Source: Cranoglanis bouderius
Taxonomy: Eukaryota > Chordata > Actinopteri > Siluriformes > Cranoglanididae
Direction: 5' to 3'
NCBI GenBank assembly: GCA_023630585.1
Contig: CM042555.1
Span: 3,561,501 to 3,625,500 of the forward strand
Length of the DNA stretch: 64,000 nucleotides
This document shows, piece after piece, positions 13,115-23,228 of the stretch. Position 1 is the first letter of the stretch; the number at the start of each line of letters is the position of its first letter. A program made the translations under genes and the position numbers. Below the pieces are notes generated by a model. It made no database searches, had not been told where the DNA came from, and worked only from the letters and a program-made list of their open reading frames with translations.

Positions 13115-14095
13115 AAATGTTTGTGTGGTATTTTGGTAACAAATTTACCATAAGATAACATGTTAGCTTAAGAGCAGTATTATTGAGACCATAGGTACTA
13201 ATTGGGCAGCATTTTGGTATAACTGGTACCATTAGGACTGTACCATTAGTATGAGTGTAAACATTGGGGTAGAATATTAGGACCATTGGAGTCATGAGGA
13301 CAGCATATTGGTACTATTAATACCATTGGTGAAGTATTTTGGTACCATTGGGCCAGCACATTAATACCAGGGTTACCACTGGGGTAATGTGTTTGAACCA
13401 TGGCTACTACTGGGGCAGTATACAGTATTGTTACCATTGTGGCATTATATTGGGACCATTGTACTATTGGGGCAGTAGAATTATTATCGTTGGGGCAGTA
13501 TATTAGTTCCCTTGGGGCAGTATTCCAGAACCATTCTCACCATAATATATATTTCATACCAGGCAGTATATTATGACTCGTGGGGCAGTATTTTGGTATG
13601 AGTGGGACAGTATATTGGTATGATCTGGGCAACATATTGGAATGATCTGGTATGATTGTTGCAGTATATTGGTATGAGTGGGACAGTATATTGGTATGAA
13701 TGGGGCAGCATATTGGTATGAATGGGGCAGTATATTGGTATGACCGGGGCAGTATATTGGTATGATCGGGTTAGTATATTGGTATGATCGGGGCAGTATA
13801 TTGGTATGATCGGGCAGTATATTGGTATAATCGGGGCAGTATATTGGAATGATTGGGGCAGTATGTTGGTATGATCGGGTTAGTATATTGGTATGATCGG
13901 GGCAGTATATTGGTATGATCGGGGCAGTATATTGGTATGATTGGGGGAGTATATTGGAATGATCGGGGCAGTATATTGGAATGATCGGGGCAGTATATTG
14001 GTATGATCGGGGCAGTATATTGGAATGATCGGGGCAGTATATTGGTATGATCGGGCAGTATATTGGAATGATTGGGGCAGTATTGTCACCTGTCA
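13115..14095. repeat. 22-bp minisatellite with homogeneous core and decayed edge
   Basis: From about 13600 to 14095 the unit GGGGCAGTATATTGGTATGA plus TC repeats in register (20-23 bp). From about 13115 to 13600 only loosely related ACCATTGGGGCAGTATATTGG-like units remain. The minus-strand open frame of about 180 codons (repeating YCPDHTNILPRSYQ) is produced by the repeat, not a gene. Confidence 0.9.
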
Positions 14096-14268
14096 ACTTC
14101 GTATATATTGTGATTCATAGGGCCACGAAAGGAGTGACAGAAGGTGAAATCTACATATGTTTGCTCATTGTTAATCCATCAGATGTAATTAGAGCTAATT
14201 TAAGTCCTTTCCGATTTCTCTTCACATTTAAACATGCGTACACTTCTCTTGCTTTCCCCTTATACAGG

Positions 14269-14319
14269 CATCAAAGGAGATGATGGGAAAAGCCATCTCT
14301 CTGCTGCCCGCATCAAAGC
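14269..14319 (-). promoter_or_regulatory. Pair of TCF/LEF-consensus matches, 6.7 kb upstream of nkd1
   Basis: CATCAAAGG (14269-14277) and CATCAAAGC (14311-14319) both fit SATCAAAGS, in the same orientation and 42 bp apart, in non-repetitive sequence right after the minisatellite. Function is inferred. Confidence 0.3.
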
Positions 14320-15144
14320 ACAGGAAGTGTGTCAGAGAGACAGGCCGGCTGTTCCCGGTCTTGGTGTGTATGCAGGGGTACAATAACAAATCTGTGTTAA
14401 AGCTGTGCACTGATGTGTTGACATATGAGCAAGATGAGGCACAATAACACACTCATCCATACACGCGTGTTTCTAAGGGGTGCAATGAATGTGTTTGTTG
14501 GAGGTCTACATGTGTTTTGTGTGGCTCACACCGTCAACAATACACAAAGTAGCACTTCTTACCTTTAAATGACTTATACTGTATATACACAAGTATTTGG
14601 TTTAGCTCAGTCAACATACAGACACAATAAATGGTCTAAATCTATAACATTCACTATACAGTTTGCTTTTTGAGGAGGTAAATATGCAGTACATCACTTA
14701 TCACGTACGTTAGCTGGGTAGATTGTTACTAAAAAAATGAACATGGAGGTTTCCTACTTTATAGCTTGAATGCATGGAGGTCAAAAATGACATAATTCCT
14801 AGTTCCGAGTTCCAATTTCTTACTTCCCACTTAACTTTGTTTTTAAAAGTGCTGGGGACAAGAATGATGTCGCATTTCAGTTTAACTAGAGTTTAAATCC
14901 ACAGTTTGTTCCCCCATAAAGGTTCCATGAAGAGGGAGAATACAAGCTAATGCACATGTGAAAACCAATGATAAGAAAACAAAAACTTAAAAGGAAAAAA
15001 TTGCAGATAATATTGTCAAGGTAATATTAATATTAATAGTAAAAACAATAAAAATCATTTGGTTTGTGTATCAATTCCATAATTCTAGTATTCACAAATA
15101 ATGGATGGGTTAGAGCTCTTGAAATTGAGTTGCTTTTGGTTTTT

Positions 15145-15348
15145 CCATTTCCATTTCCATTTATGGCATTTGGCAGACGCCCTTATCCAGAGCGACTTAC
15201 ATTTTTATGTCATTTATACAACTGAGCAGTTGAGAGTTAAGGGCCTCGCTCAAGGGCCCACACTGGCAGCTTGGCAGTGCTGGGGTTTTAACTAACGACC
15301 TTCTGATCAGTAGTCCAACGTCTTAACCACTGAGCTACCACTGCCCCA
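15145..15348 (-). repeat. tRNA-derived SINE, family 2, copy 1
   Basis: Minus-strand element. The right end, ACCACTGAGCTACCACTGCC, is the complement of a tRNA-like head (GGCAGTGGTAGCTCAGTGGT). The left part is the widespread fish SINE/LINE tail, GGCAGACGCCCTTATCCAGA, plus CCATTTCCATTT repeats. Confidence 0.8.
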
Positions 15349-15398
15349 CTGGTTTTTGGTTTCACTGTGTCTTCACTGGGAGCCATTATGAGAAATAT

Positions 15399-15667
15399 GG
15401 CATGCGGCATTAGTGGTTAGCACGTTTGCCGCTCACCTCTGGGGTTGGGGGTTTGAATCCCGCCTCCGCCACATGTCTGTGGAGTTCATGTGCATGTTCT
15501 CCCTGTGCTTCGGGGGTTTCCTCCGGGTACTCCAGTTTCCTCCCCCAGTCCGAAGACATGCGTTGTAGGCCGATTGGCATTTCCAAAATTGTTACTTGGG
15601 ATAGGCTCGAGGCTCCCCCGCAACCCTGTGTAGGATAAGCGGTATGGAAAATGGATGGATGGATGGT
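15399..15667 (+). repeat. tRNA-derived SINE, family 1, copy C
   Basis: Plus-strand copy from ATTAGTGGTTAGCACG (A-box region) through GGTTTGAATCCCGCC (B box) to a GGATGGATGGATGG tail. It lacks the GTGTGAATGTGTG segment found in copies D and E, an internal deletion of about 80 bp. Confidence 0.85.
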
Positions 15668-15991
15668 TGTTATGCGGCAGAGACGGGGACAGTTGCAGAA
15701 GTCAGGCAATGTGGAAACAGAGTTAGTTAAGACATAAACCAACAAACAGAAGCGTAGTCATGACCATAAACACTAGAGCAGTAGAGCAAATGGTTTGGTA
15801 TCGCAGGTATGAGACACTGAGCGCATACTTCGTAATGTAAAGTGAATCCTTAAATACTGGTGGCAGTGCTTGTGTAATTGAGTCCTGGTGTGTGCAGACG
15901 GAATGAAGGTGAACGTGAATGTGAAAGAGTTTGTGATGGCTGTTGGGTACTGTAGTCTTCATAGGCCACGTTTGTAGGCCGCTCTGAATTC

Positions 15992-16004
15992 TGGGAGTTG
16001 TAGT
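15992..16004 (-). promoter_or_regulatory. ZNF143/STAF-type motif
   Basis: TGGGAGTTGTAGT is the complement of ACTACAACTCCCA, the core of the ZNF143 site. It lies in a local duplication (TTGTAGGCCGCTCTG at 15973 and 16018). The motif is also carried by some fish repeats, so function is uncertain. Confidence 0.3.
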
Positions 16005-17219
16005 CAGCGGCCATGCTTGTAGGCCGCTCTGCATTACCCGAGTTGTGTCCCAAATGACGTACTATACACTATGCACTTACCCACTATGTACTTATGCACT
16101 ATGTACTCAACCGTGTAGTGTATGAATTTTATAAGGTTATTTGGTTACTCGCACTATTTATACTACAAAACGGCATAGAATAGTGGGACAAATTGAGACG
16201 CACCTCTGGTGTGGGAAGCAACGTGTCGCGACAGCAAAAAGAAAGCAAACGTGTGCGATCCTGCAGGCCATTATAATGACAACTAAAGTGATATAAAGCC
16301 TCACACTTTATATTCACATACAGTATGTCACAACACCATGATTGTAGATTTCTGTAAATAGACCTATTATAATAATGTAATCATATCGCAATGTGTAGGG
16401 AAAACATGAAATAGAAGACAAGAAACCTGACAGAAAATCACACACTGTTCTCAGATCAAACAAGTTACTGATGCGTTTGATTAAAGCTTGATTTACAATT
16501 ATGCTAAACTAAAGAATTTGTGAAAATATGCGCACAATATGTTATGCATTAACTATTATGAACTGTCCCAACAACTGCCCTTAGATCACTATTATAAGTA
16601 CATTTTGAGTAAACATGCCATACAGCAGATAGAGATGTGACTAAAAAAATATTAATTATGTCTTTAATATCAGTGCGGTGAATGTCGTAGGTGGTCTCCT
16701 TGATAATAAAATTTATAATCCTTGATAAATTTATGACATGAATTTATAATCGCCTGTCTTGTAATTGGCTATTTGAAGGTGAACTTGAAATTTTGTCAAG
16801 AATTTAAACAACTGAAAACAATTCTCTTTAATACCTCATGGCTGAAAAATTGAGCAATTTTTTTCAACAAGTTTGCAATAACGCGATCATGTTTCTGACC
16901 TATTTCTTACTAGTCTAAAATGCGCAAACACTATAAGCTGTACTGTAGTCTGCTACTGCTAATGCTGCTAATACACACATCACACTTTCTAAACAGAGAT
17001 GATGATAACAGATAACAGATCAGAGAGACAGGTACGGTGTGTAATCTATGCTCACATGTCACCAGCCTCCTTTTTATCAAGTCAGGTCTGCTGTTTGGAG
17101 TGACAGGAGGTCTGAGGTCTGTTGAAGCATGAAAGTATGAGACACGTTTGGCTGACTCTTGTCTTTTTCCCAGTCTCCATCTCTCAGGGTGTGTGTGTAG
17201 GTCTTTCTCTCAGTCTGTC

Positions 17220-17258
<39 letters not shown>

Positions 17259-17569
17259 GTGTGTGTGTGTGTCATCTATTTGTGCTAATCTGCTCGGTTG
17301 GTTGGAATAAAGCTGTGTTAGCTCTGTATAATGTCTGGCCCGATTTTGCTGTCGTAGACAAAAAAACAAACACCATAAAAGAATTCTTTGATTTTTAAGA
17401 ACCCATAATATGACGAACGATTAAAACAGACAAAAACAGCTGATGACAATTTTCTGGCAGTCTGAGGATTTTAAAATAAAAACGTCAGAGCTACCACAGA
17501 GCACAACCGCTAACTTCCCACAGGAAATAATGAAAATGCAGCACCAAGCAACAAACCAACACCATAATC

Positions 17570-17850
17570 ACTAAACACCCCTGCTGGAAAAAAACCCCCA
17601 AAACAAAACAAAACAAAAACCCAACAGAAACCACCACAGAACTTCTAATGGTTTCCATTACAAATATCATTACAAACCATCAGCTAACCATTAAAACCAT
17701 TACCATTCCTTAATCATATCCACTAGATATGACAGTATATTAGTACATTAGTATTAGTAGATAGTATATTAGTTAGTATATTACAGTTTCCATTAAAACC
17801 AATACAATTCCCATTATAACCATTAAAACCATTACAAATTCTATGAGGGT
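17570..17850 (+). repeat. ACCATTA-rich dispersed repeat, copy 1
   Basis: Blocks TTTCCATTACAAATATCATT, TATCCACTAGATATGACA and TTTCCATTAAAACCAATACA recur, inverted, at 34538-34770. The family is not recognised and has no coding capacity. Confidence 0.6.
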
Positions 17851-18008
17851 TTCTATTGTTTGTTTTTTCCCCCCCAGCAGTACATCATACATATTTTAAT
17901 CAAAACATTTAAAGTACAAGGTGGAGTTTTCCTTTAATGCTTTCATTTTTTAAAACTTTTTTAAAAATTTTTTTATTTTTTAAAAACTTTTTCCAACACT
18001 TTTTGGGT

Positions 18009-18859
18009 TTAAAGGAGACCTATTATGCCCCGCTTTACAAGATGTAATATAAGTCTCAGGTGTCCCCAGAATGTGTCTGTGAAGTTTCAGCTCAAAATAC
18101 CCCACAGATCATTTATTATACCATGCTGTAAATGCTCCTTTTTGGGTGAAAGCAAAAACACGCTATTTTCCTGTGTGTCTCTTTAAATGCAAATGAGCTG
18201 CTGCTCCCCGCCCCCTTTCCGGAAGAGAACAGCTCTGTTTCGGATACTACAGCCGCATTAGCCGTGGAATCTGCTAACAAGCTCGTTCACGAAGCAGTCT
18301 GGTGTAAAATGATTCGCACAAACATACGAATTCAGCTATTTTTTTGGGGGCACATTTCCTTCAAAAAATAAAACTACTCCGCTGCGTCTTCAGTGACTCT
18401 GATGCCGGGAGCACATGAAGACTCTTGTGTTAAGATAAGAAAAGAAAAGATGTACCTTTATTTATCCCCCATAGGGGAAACTCAAATTCTTTCGTACAGC
18501 CAACAACACAACACTTACAAAGCTTACGAAGCTGAGACATTGTTCTGATCACTATATATGAGCTGCTCCAGTGCGGACAACATGGCGGACTGTGTGCAGC
18601 TCACTCAGGGGTGGAGCTATGCTAATAGGGCAGAGTCCGGCACCAGTCGTGGGCGGGGCCTGTTCCAATGTGACGTCACGTTGGAGAGAAAACTAAAACG
18701 ACTCATTTTAAGACACTGTTTATGATTTATGGAGAATATATATATATATAAAAAAGGAGTGGGTGGATTTTTACCATTATAGGGTGGTTGTATACACACA
18801 CACACATTTATGTTCAAACTGCATGTAAAAGTGAATTTTGCACAATAGGTCTCCTTTAA
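18009..18859. mobile_element. TTAA-flanked non-autonomous DNA transposon (about 850 bp)
   Basis: The left end is TTAA-AGGAGACCTATTATGC and the right end is AATAGGTCTCCT-TTAA, a 12-bp terminal inverted repeat between TTAA copies. TTAA target duplications are characteristic of piggyBac-type insertion. There is no transposase. The interior holds a further fish repeat motif, ATTTATCCCCCATAGGGGAA (near 18459). Confidence 0.75.
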
Positions 18860-20344
18860 TTGATCACTGAACTGACCCGCCTTCAACAGCAAATCTCATC
18901 CATGCTTTACTGTGCTTCTTCACAAATAAGTATTAATTTTATATTTGGTTTGGACTGAACATGGCGCTGCTTTTTGTTGTAGATCCAGAGACTCTAAAAG
19001 ACTCCCGGCTCACTTTCATGCACCGCCTCGGTCCAATAAAACACTTTGGGTAAGCGCCTCCTCTGCGCTCAGAACTGAGACACGGATGTTGCCAGATTGA
19101 TGATAACCCCTAATTTCTCTATGTTTATACACTGGACTGGTTATCTTTATACACTACACTTAGTAGTCACTTTAGTTTCAGCTTCCATATAGGTGCATTT
19201 CGTAGATTTACAGTTATTGACTATAGCATCCCCACTCTGTCAGCCCCATTTTAACCCATCCATCAGTGGACAAGGGACCACCTGGGACTGCTGCTGACCA
19301 GATGTTTATTCAGTACTGGAGCGTTCTCAGCGCAGCATTGACGCTGAGGTGACATCTTAGTGGGTGTGGCACTGCTGTTATCATGGCTTCATGTGGCGTG
19401 AATTTTGTTTTGTGCTCATCCCAGGATTCTCATGCTGTGTTCGTGGTGCTTTGTGAGTGGTTATTTGCGAGTTGTAATAACGTCATCTCCAACCTCAGAA
19501 CGTTCGACGTGCGAAGTGGAAAAAACGAAACAAAAACACGGACTCCTTTTCGAAAGCACGTGTTTTGTTTGTTCTTTCAGAGAGCGTAAAGCTCATAAAA
19601 AGCTACTTTAAGCGCACTTTTACAGTTCCAGACCCGAGTGACTATTGATTCTGTTCTACTTTAGTGAACTTCAAACATTCTTACAATGTTTTGGGCTGAA
19701 ATTGCAGCACAACAACAACAGTGGACAATAGCGAATAGGGTTAGCAACAAGCTAGCTGGCTAAGCTCAGTGAGACCTCGAATGTTGATGATTCTCAAAAT
19801 TAAAAATCATACTAATCACTCAGAAGTGATTAGTATTGTCAATGTTATAGTTTAACCAAGTGCGGTGTCTGCACTGTATATTAACTGATCTAAACCCAAT
19901 AGTGCTTTAAATTCATTTAAAAGTAGAGAAGGGGAATGTTTCACTTTTCCCGGTGTGAGCGGCCATGTTGATTTGACGTTACGCCGTAAACAGGGAAGGA
20001 ACCCAGTTGAAAACTCAAGTTGATGAGTTTAAATTTCAAGTTGACGGGGCGTTTTCTGTAGCTTTTACCGACTGTAGGTGAGGAATTACAAGTTGAAACT
20101 TTACCTTGAAGGCAGCATTGTTCCCAATATGCTCATACTTGAAACCATGATCATGTGGTTCTATCTAAAGGGAACACTTCCGTGGTTAGAAGTAGAGGTG
20201 TGCGTCAGGACCGGGATCCTGTGGGACCCAACAAAAAAGCGTGGGAGTAGTCAGATTTTAAGATCTTGTGGGCGGGAGCGAGCCATCGCTGGTACAAAGG
20301 AAGGTCACGCTGATGAACATGGGAGTGTAGTGGACGTGTTTACT
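18860..20344. other. Intergenic, about 1.5 kb upstream of nkd1 promoter
   Basis: Mostly non-repetitive. A splice-flanked open stretch at 18983-19049 is reported under findings. No recognisable protein otherwise. Confidence 0.5.
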
Positions 20345-20590
20345 ATGTTCATTCATTCATCTTCACTAACCGCTTTTCCAAGGGACATGAATGGGGCACC
20401 AGTCAATTGCATACACATACCTACAATTTAGCATAGCTAATCCGCTACCTGCATGTTTTTGGGAGATGGGAGGAACCTGGAGAACCTGAAGGATGTTTCT
20501 CCAGAGGAGCGCACAGGTGAAACATGATAAAAACTATACAGAGAGCAACTTGAGATCGGGATCGAACCTGTGAGGTGACAACAATGCTTC
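20345..20590 (-). repeat. tRNA-derived SINE, family 3, degraded, upstream of nkd1 promoter
   Basis: Begins ATTCATCTTCACTAACCGCT and includes GCATGTTTTTGGGAGATGGG and GGATCGAACCTGTGAGGTG, the complement of a tRNA-like B box. This is a known fish SINE layout but heavily mutated. It ends about 140 bp before the CpG-rich promoter block. Confidence 0.65.
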
Positions 20591-20729
20591 CCGATTCTTT
20601 TCAATAAACGATGGAAATTCATATCATCAACCAACAGTTTTACAAAGACGCACAGTTGACAGACACATTGATTATCACTGAATCATGGACACACCTTTCA
20701 TCAACTGACATTTCCGTCCATCCTGGGGC

Positions 20730-20994
20730 TTGCTGCCCAGTGTGGGGGTTCGGGGTGACACTCTGATCAGGAGGATAACCAATGGAGTGAATCTGGCAAC
20801 CCGTGGGGCCGTAGTGGGCGGGGCTGGGATGGAGAATGCGCGCGTGAGGGGGATCAAAGCTCCACTCGCGCTCCGGCTCCGTGTTGGATGTAACCGCGCG
20901 CGCGTTTCGCTCTCGTCGGGGATCGAAATCACGCTTTGGTTTTGTTGGATTACAGCCGATCTGATGTTTTATTACTGCAGTCTGATGCGGAGAA
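20730..20994 (+). promoter_or_regulatory. nkd1: CpG-rich promoter / 5' UTR region of nkd1
   Basis: A block with many CG dinucleotides (including GCGCGCGCG near 20895) ends at the start codon, in otherwise CpG-poor sequence. It contains an SP1-type GC box, GGGCGGGGC, at 20816-20824 and a TCF/LEF site at 20852-20860. No TATA box is evident. The exact transcription start is not visible. Confidence 0.7.
20852..20860 (-). promoter_or_regulatory. TCF/LEF binding site in nkd1 promoter
   Basis: GATCAAAGC on the + strand is the reverse complement of GCTTTGATC, matching the TCF/LEF consensus SCTTTGATS at every position. It lies 135 bp before the ATG inside the CpG block. nkd1 is a known direct Wnt/beta-catenin feedback target, so a proximal TCF site is expected; occupancy is inference. 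Confidence 0.6.
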
Positions 20995-21019
20995 ATGGGT
21001 AAACTCCACTCCAAACATG
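20995..21019 (+). CDS. nkd1: nkd1 coding exon 1
   Basis: Encodes MGKLHSKH and ends in phase 1 before a GTAAGG donor. This start is chosen because MGKLxSK is the invariant N-terminus of naked cuticle proteins, with Gly2 available for myristoylation, and because it lies just downstream of a CpG-rich block. The 5' UTR start is not determinable from sequence alone. Confidence 0.93.
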
Positions 21020-23196
21020 GTAAGGGTTTGATTTTCATGCGTTTTATTTTCTTGCTTTTGATGAAGCGCTTTTCTTATTGTACTTCTATCCACTAACCCC
21101 GTTTCCCCCCCGTTTCCCCCGTTTCCCCCCCATTCTCCCGTGCCTTTCTCCTGCCAACAGCTGCAATCTGTAAACCGAGGGAAAGCCCGGAAGGTGAGTG
21201 AGTGCCGTTCAGTTGCATGAATATTAAAGAGATTTCGCATTAATTCATTAAGATCACGCAGTAGAGCTGCTGGGGTTTTAATAAAGTGCCTCACGCGCTT
21301 CCTTCTGGCGCAAACCGAACTACAAGTTTGGAGACTTTATCTTTATTATTTTGATTATTATTATTATTGTGCAGTCCCGTGTTAAATGCAGTTTCCTTGC
21401 CGTTCGCGGTAGGTGATAGTTTTGTAGTGAATGCCTGCTTGGCGAGGAAAGGACTGGACGACTGGCTGGTTAAGCAGAAGTATTACTGCACGGGCGCTCG
21501 GCTGGAACAGCAGGACTGTCCACAGAAAAGTACCTGCGGGGCATCAGCGAGGGTAAGAAACCTGTCTGCCTGGCTCGTGTCGTGGTATATGCACGTATAA
21601 AAACCTGTGTGTGTGTTTTTTTCTTCCCCACGTTTTGCGTTCGCGTGTTTTGTGCGTTGCTTGTCCGCTTTCCTGGCGCGTGCGTGGCCCCACCGCACTT
21701 CACATTGCGATGCTGTTCGTGGAAGCCCTTAACCGCAAGTTGCGAAGATCTATCGTGCTATGTCGTTATTTTGACTTAATAACTTGTTATTTCGACTTAA
21801 TAACTCATTTGACATAATAACTTCCAAGATTTAATAACATTTCGACTTAATAAATCATTATTTCGACTTAATAACTCGTTATTTTGACTGAATATATCGT
21901 TATTTTCGACTTAATAACTCATTTTCTTAACTTATTAACTCATTATTTTGACATAATAACTTGTTAGACTTAATAACTAGCTATTTTGACTTAACATATT
22001 ATTATTTTCGACTTAATAACTTGTTTTCCTGACTTAATAAGTCATTATTTTGACTTAACAGATCATTATTTCGACTTAATATATAATTATTTTGACTTAA
22101 TAACTCGTTATTTTGTCGTAATATCTTTACACTTAATAACTCAGTATTTTGACCTAATATAGAATTATTTTTCACGTAATAACATGTTCATTTGACTTTA
22201 TACCTTGTTATTTTTACTTAATATAGAATTATGTTTGACTTAATAACTTGTTCATTTGACTTAATAACTTGTTCATTTGACTTAATAACTTGTTATATCA
22301 ACTTAGTCACTAGCTATTCCAAGATATTATGTTGCTATATAAATTTTATCTCGTTATTTTGACCGAATCACTCATTGTTCCAGGGTATTCTGCAATTTAT
22401 ACTTAATAGCTCATTATTTCAAGATGTTTATTTATTAACTCATTAAATTGGTCGAAGTACACTACTCAAGTCTTTGGGGATTTAATCTCTTATTTAAATC
22501 TTTTATTTGTTTTGCTAACCACTTTCTGATAGATAATTTCTTAACTATTTTTGTTGGTGCCACAAAAACTGAAGAATTCTTTCACACCACCAAGGTTTAC
22601 AGGATGTGTGTTTCAGGAAAAGTCTTTTAGGAAACTCAAAATGGTCCTCCAAGGCATCATTCAGAAATAACTTTAATGCTGCTCTTATATTAGACAGTGT
22701 AAGCAATCTGGTGTAAATCTTCCTGTTGTAATTCTTAATTGTTTCCCAGCTTTGCTATTTTCTGTGACTTGGCCGACTGAAAGACCACCCCGTTCCAGCC
22801 CCCCCCCCCCCCCCCTTAATGGGTTCCTGCGCTTGGAAAATGATCTTGGCATTGTGCTTTCGATAATCAAGAACAATACTGAGTGTGTATCGCGCAGCAA
22901 GCTGGGAACACACACAGGAAAGAAAAAGACTCTTTGTTTTGCGGCCCGAGCCTAACTACAAAAGGCAGAACCGTTATGTTGAGCTGAGATGGGAGAAGTT
23001 TTTTTGAATCCACACACCCGCTAATGAATGGTTTTTAAAACGCCTGCCAACGGGCTCTCTACAATTGCAAATGCTCCCTTTGAAGCCTGAGGAAGAGCCA
23101 GGAAGTTTTTGTTTTAAAAATGTTTATTCCCGTGAATGATGGGATGGGGAAATGTCTGGTTAAGAGATTTTACAGAACGTCTCAGCACCTGACAAG

Positions 23197-23228
<32 letters not shown>

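Larger units (their letters stand above)
14100..18008. other. Intergenic upstream of nkd1
   Basis: Outside the two SINEs, the TCF pair, the ZNF143-type motif, the GT array at 17222-17272 and the ACCATTA repeat I see no gene. 16040-16160 (GTCCCAAATGACGTACTATA) looks like a degraded fish repeat end; similar text occurs near 31715, 55440 and 60930. Confidence 0.5.

Noticed and set aside
13600..14095. Regular short repeats considered as a CRISPR array
   Set aside because: Units are contiguous with no unique spacers, in a vertebrate genome.
13554..14096. 180-codon minus-strand frame with a repeating YCPDHTNILPRSYQ unit
   Set aside because: A 22-bp minisatellite with mixed 20-23-bp units; the frame is not kept across all units and stops in the decayed edge.
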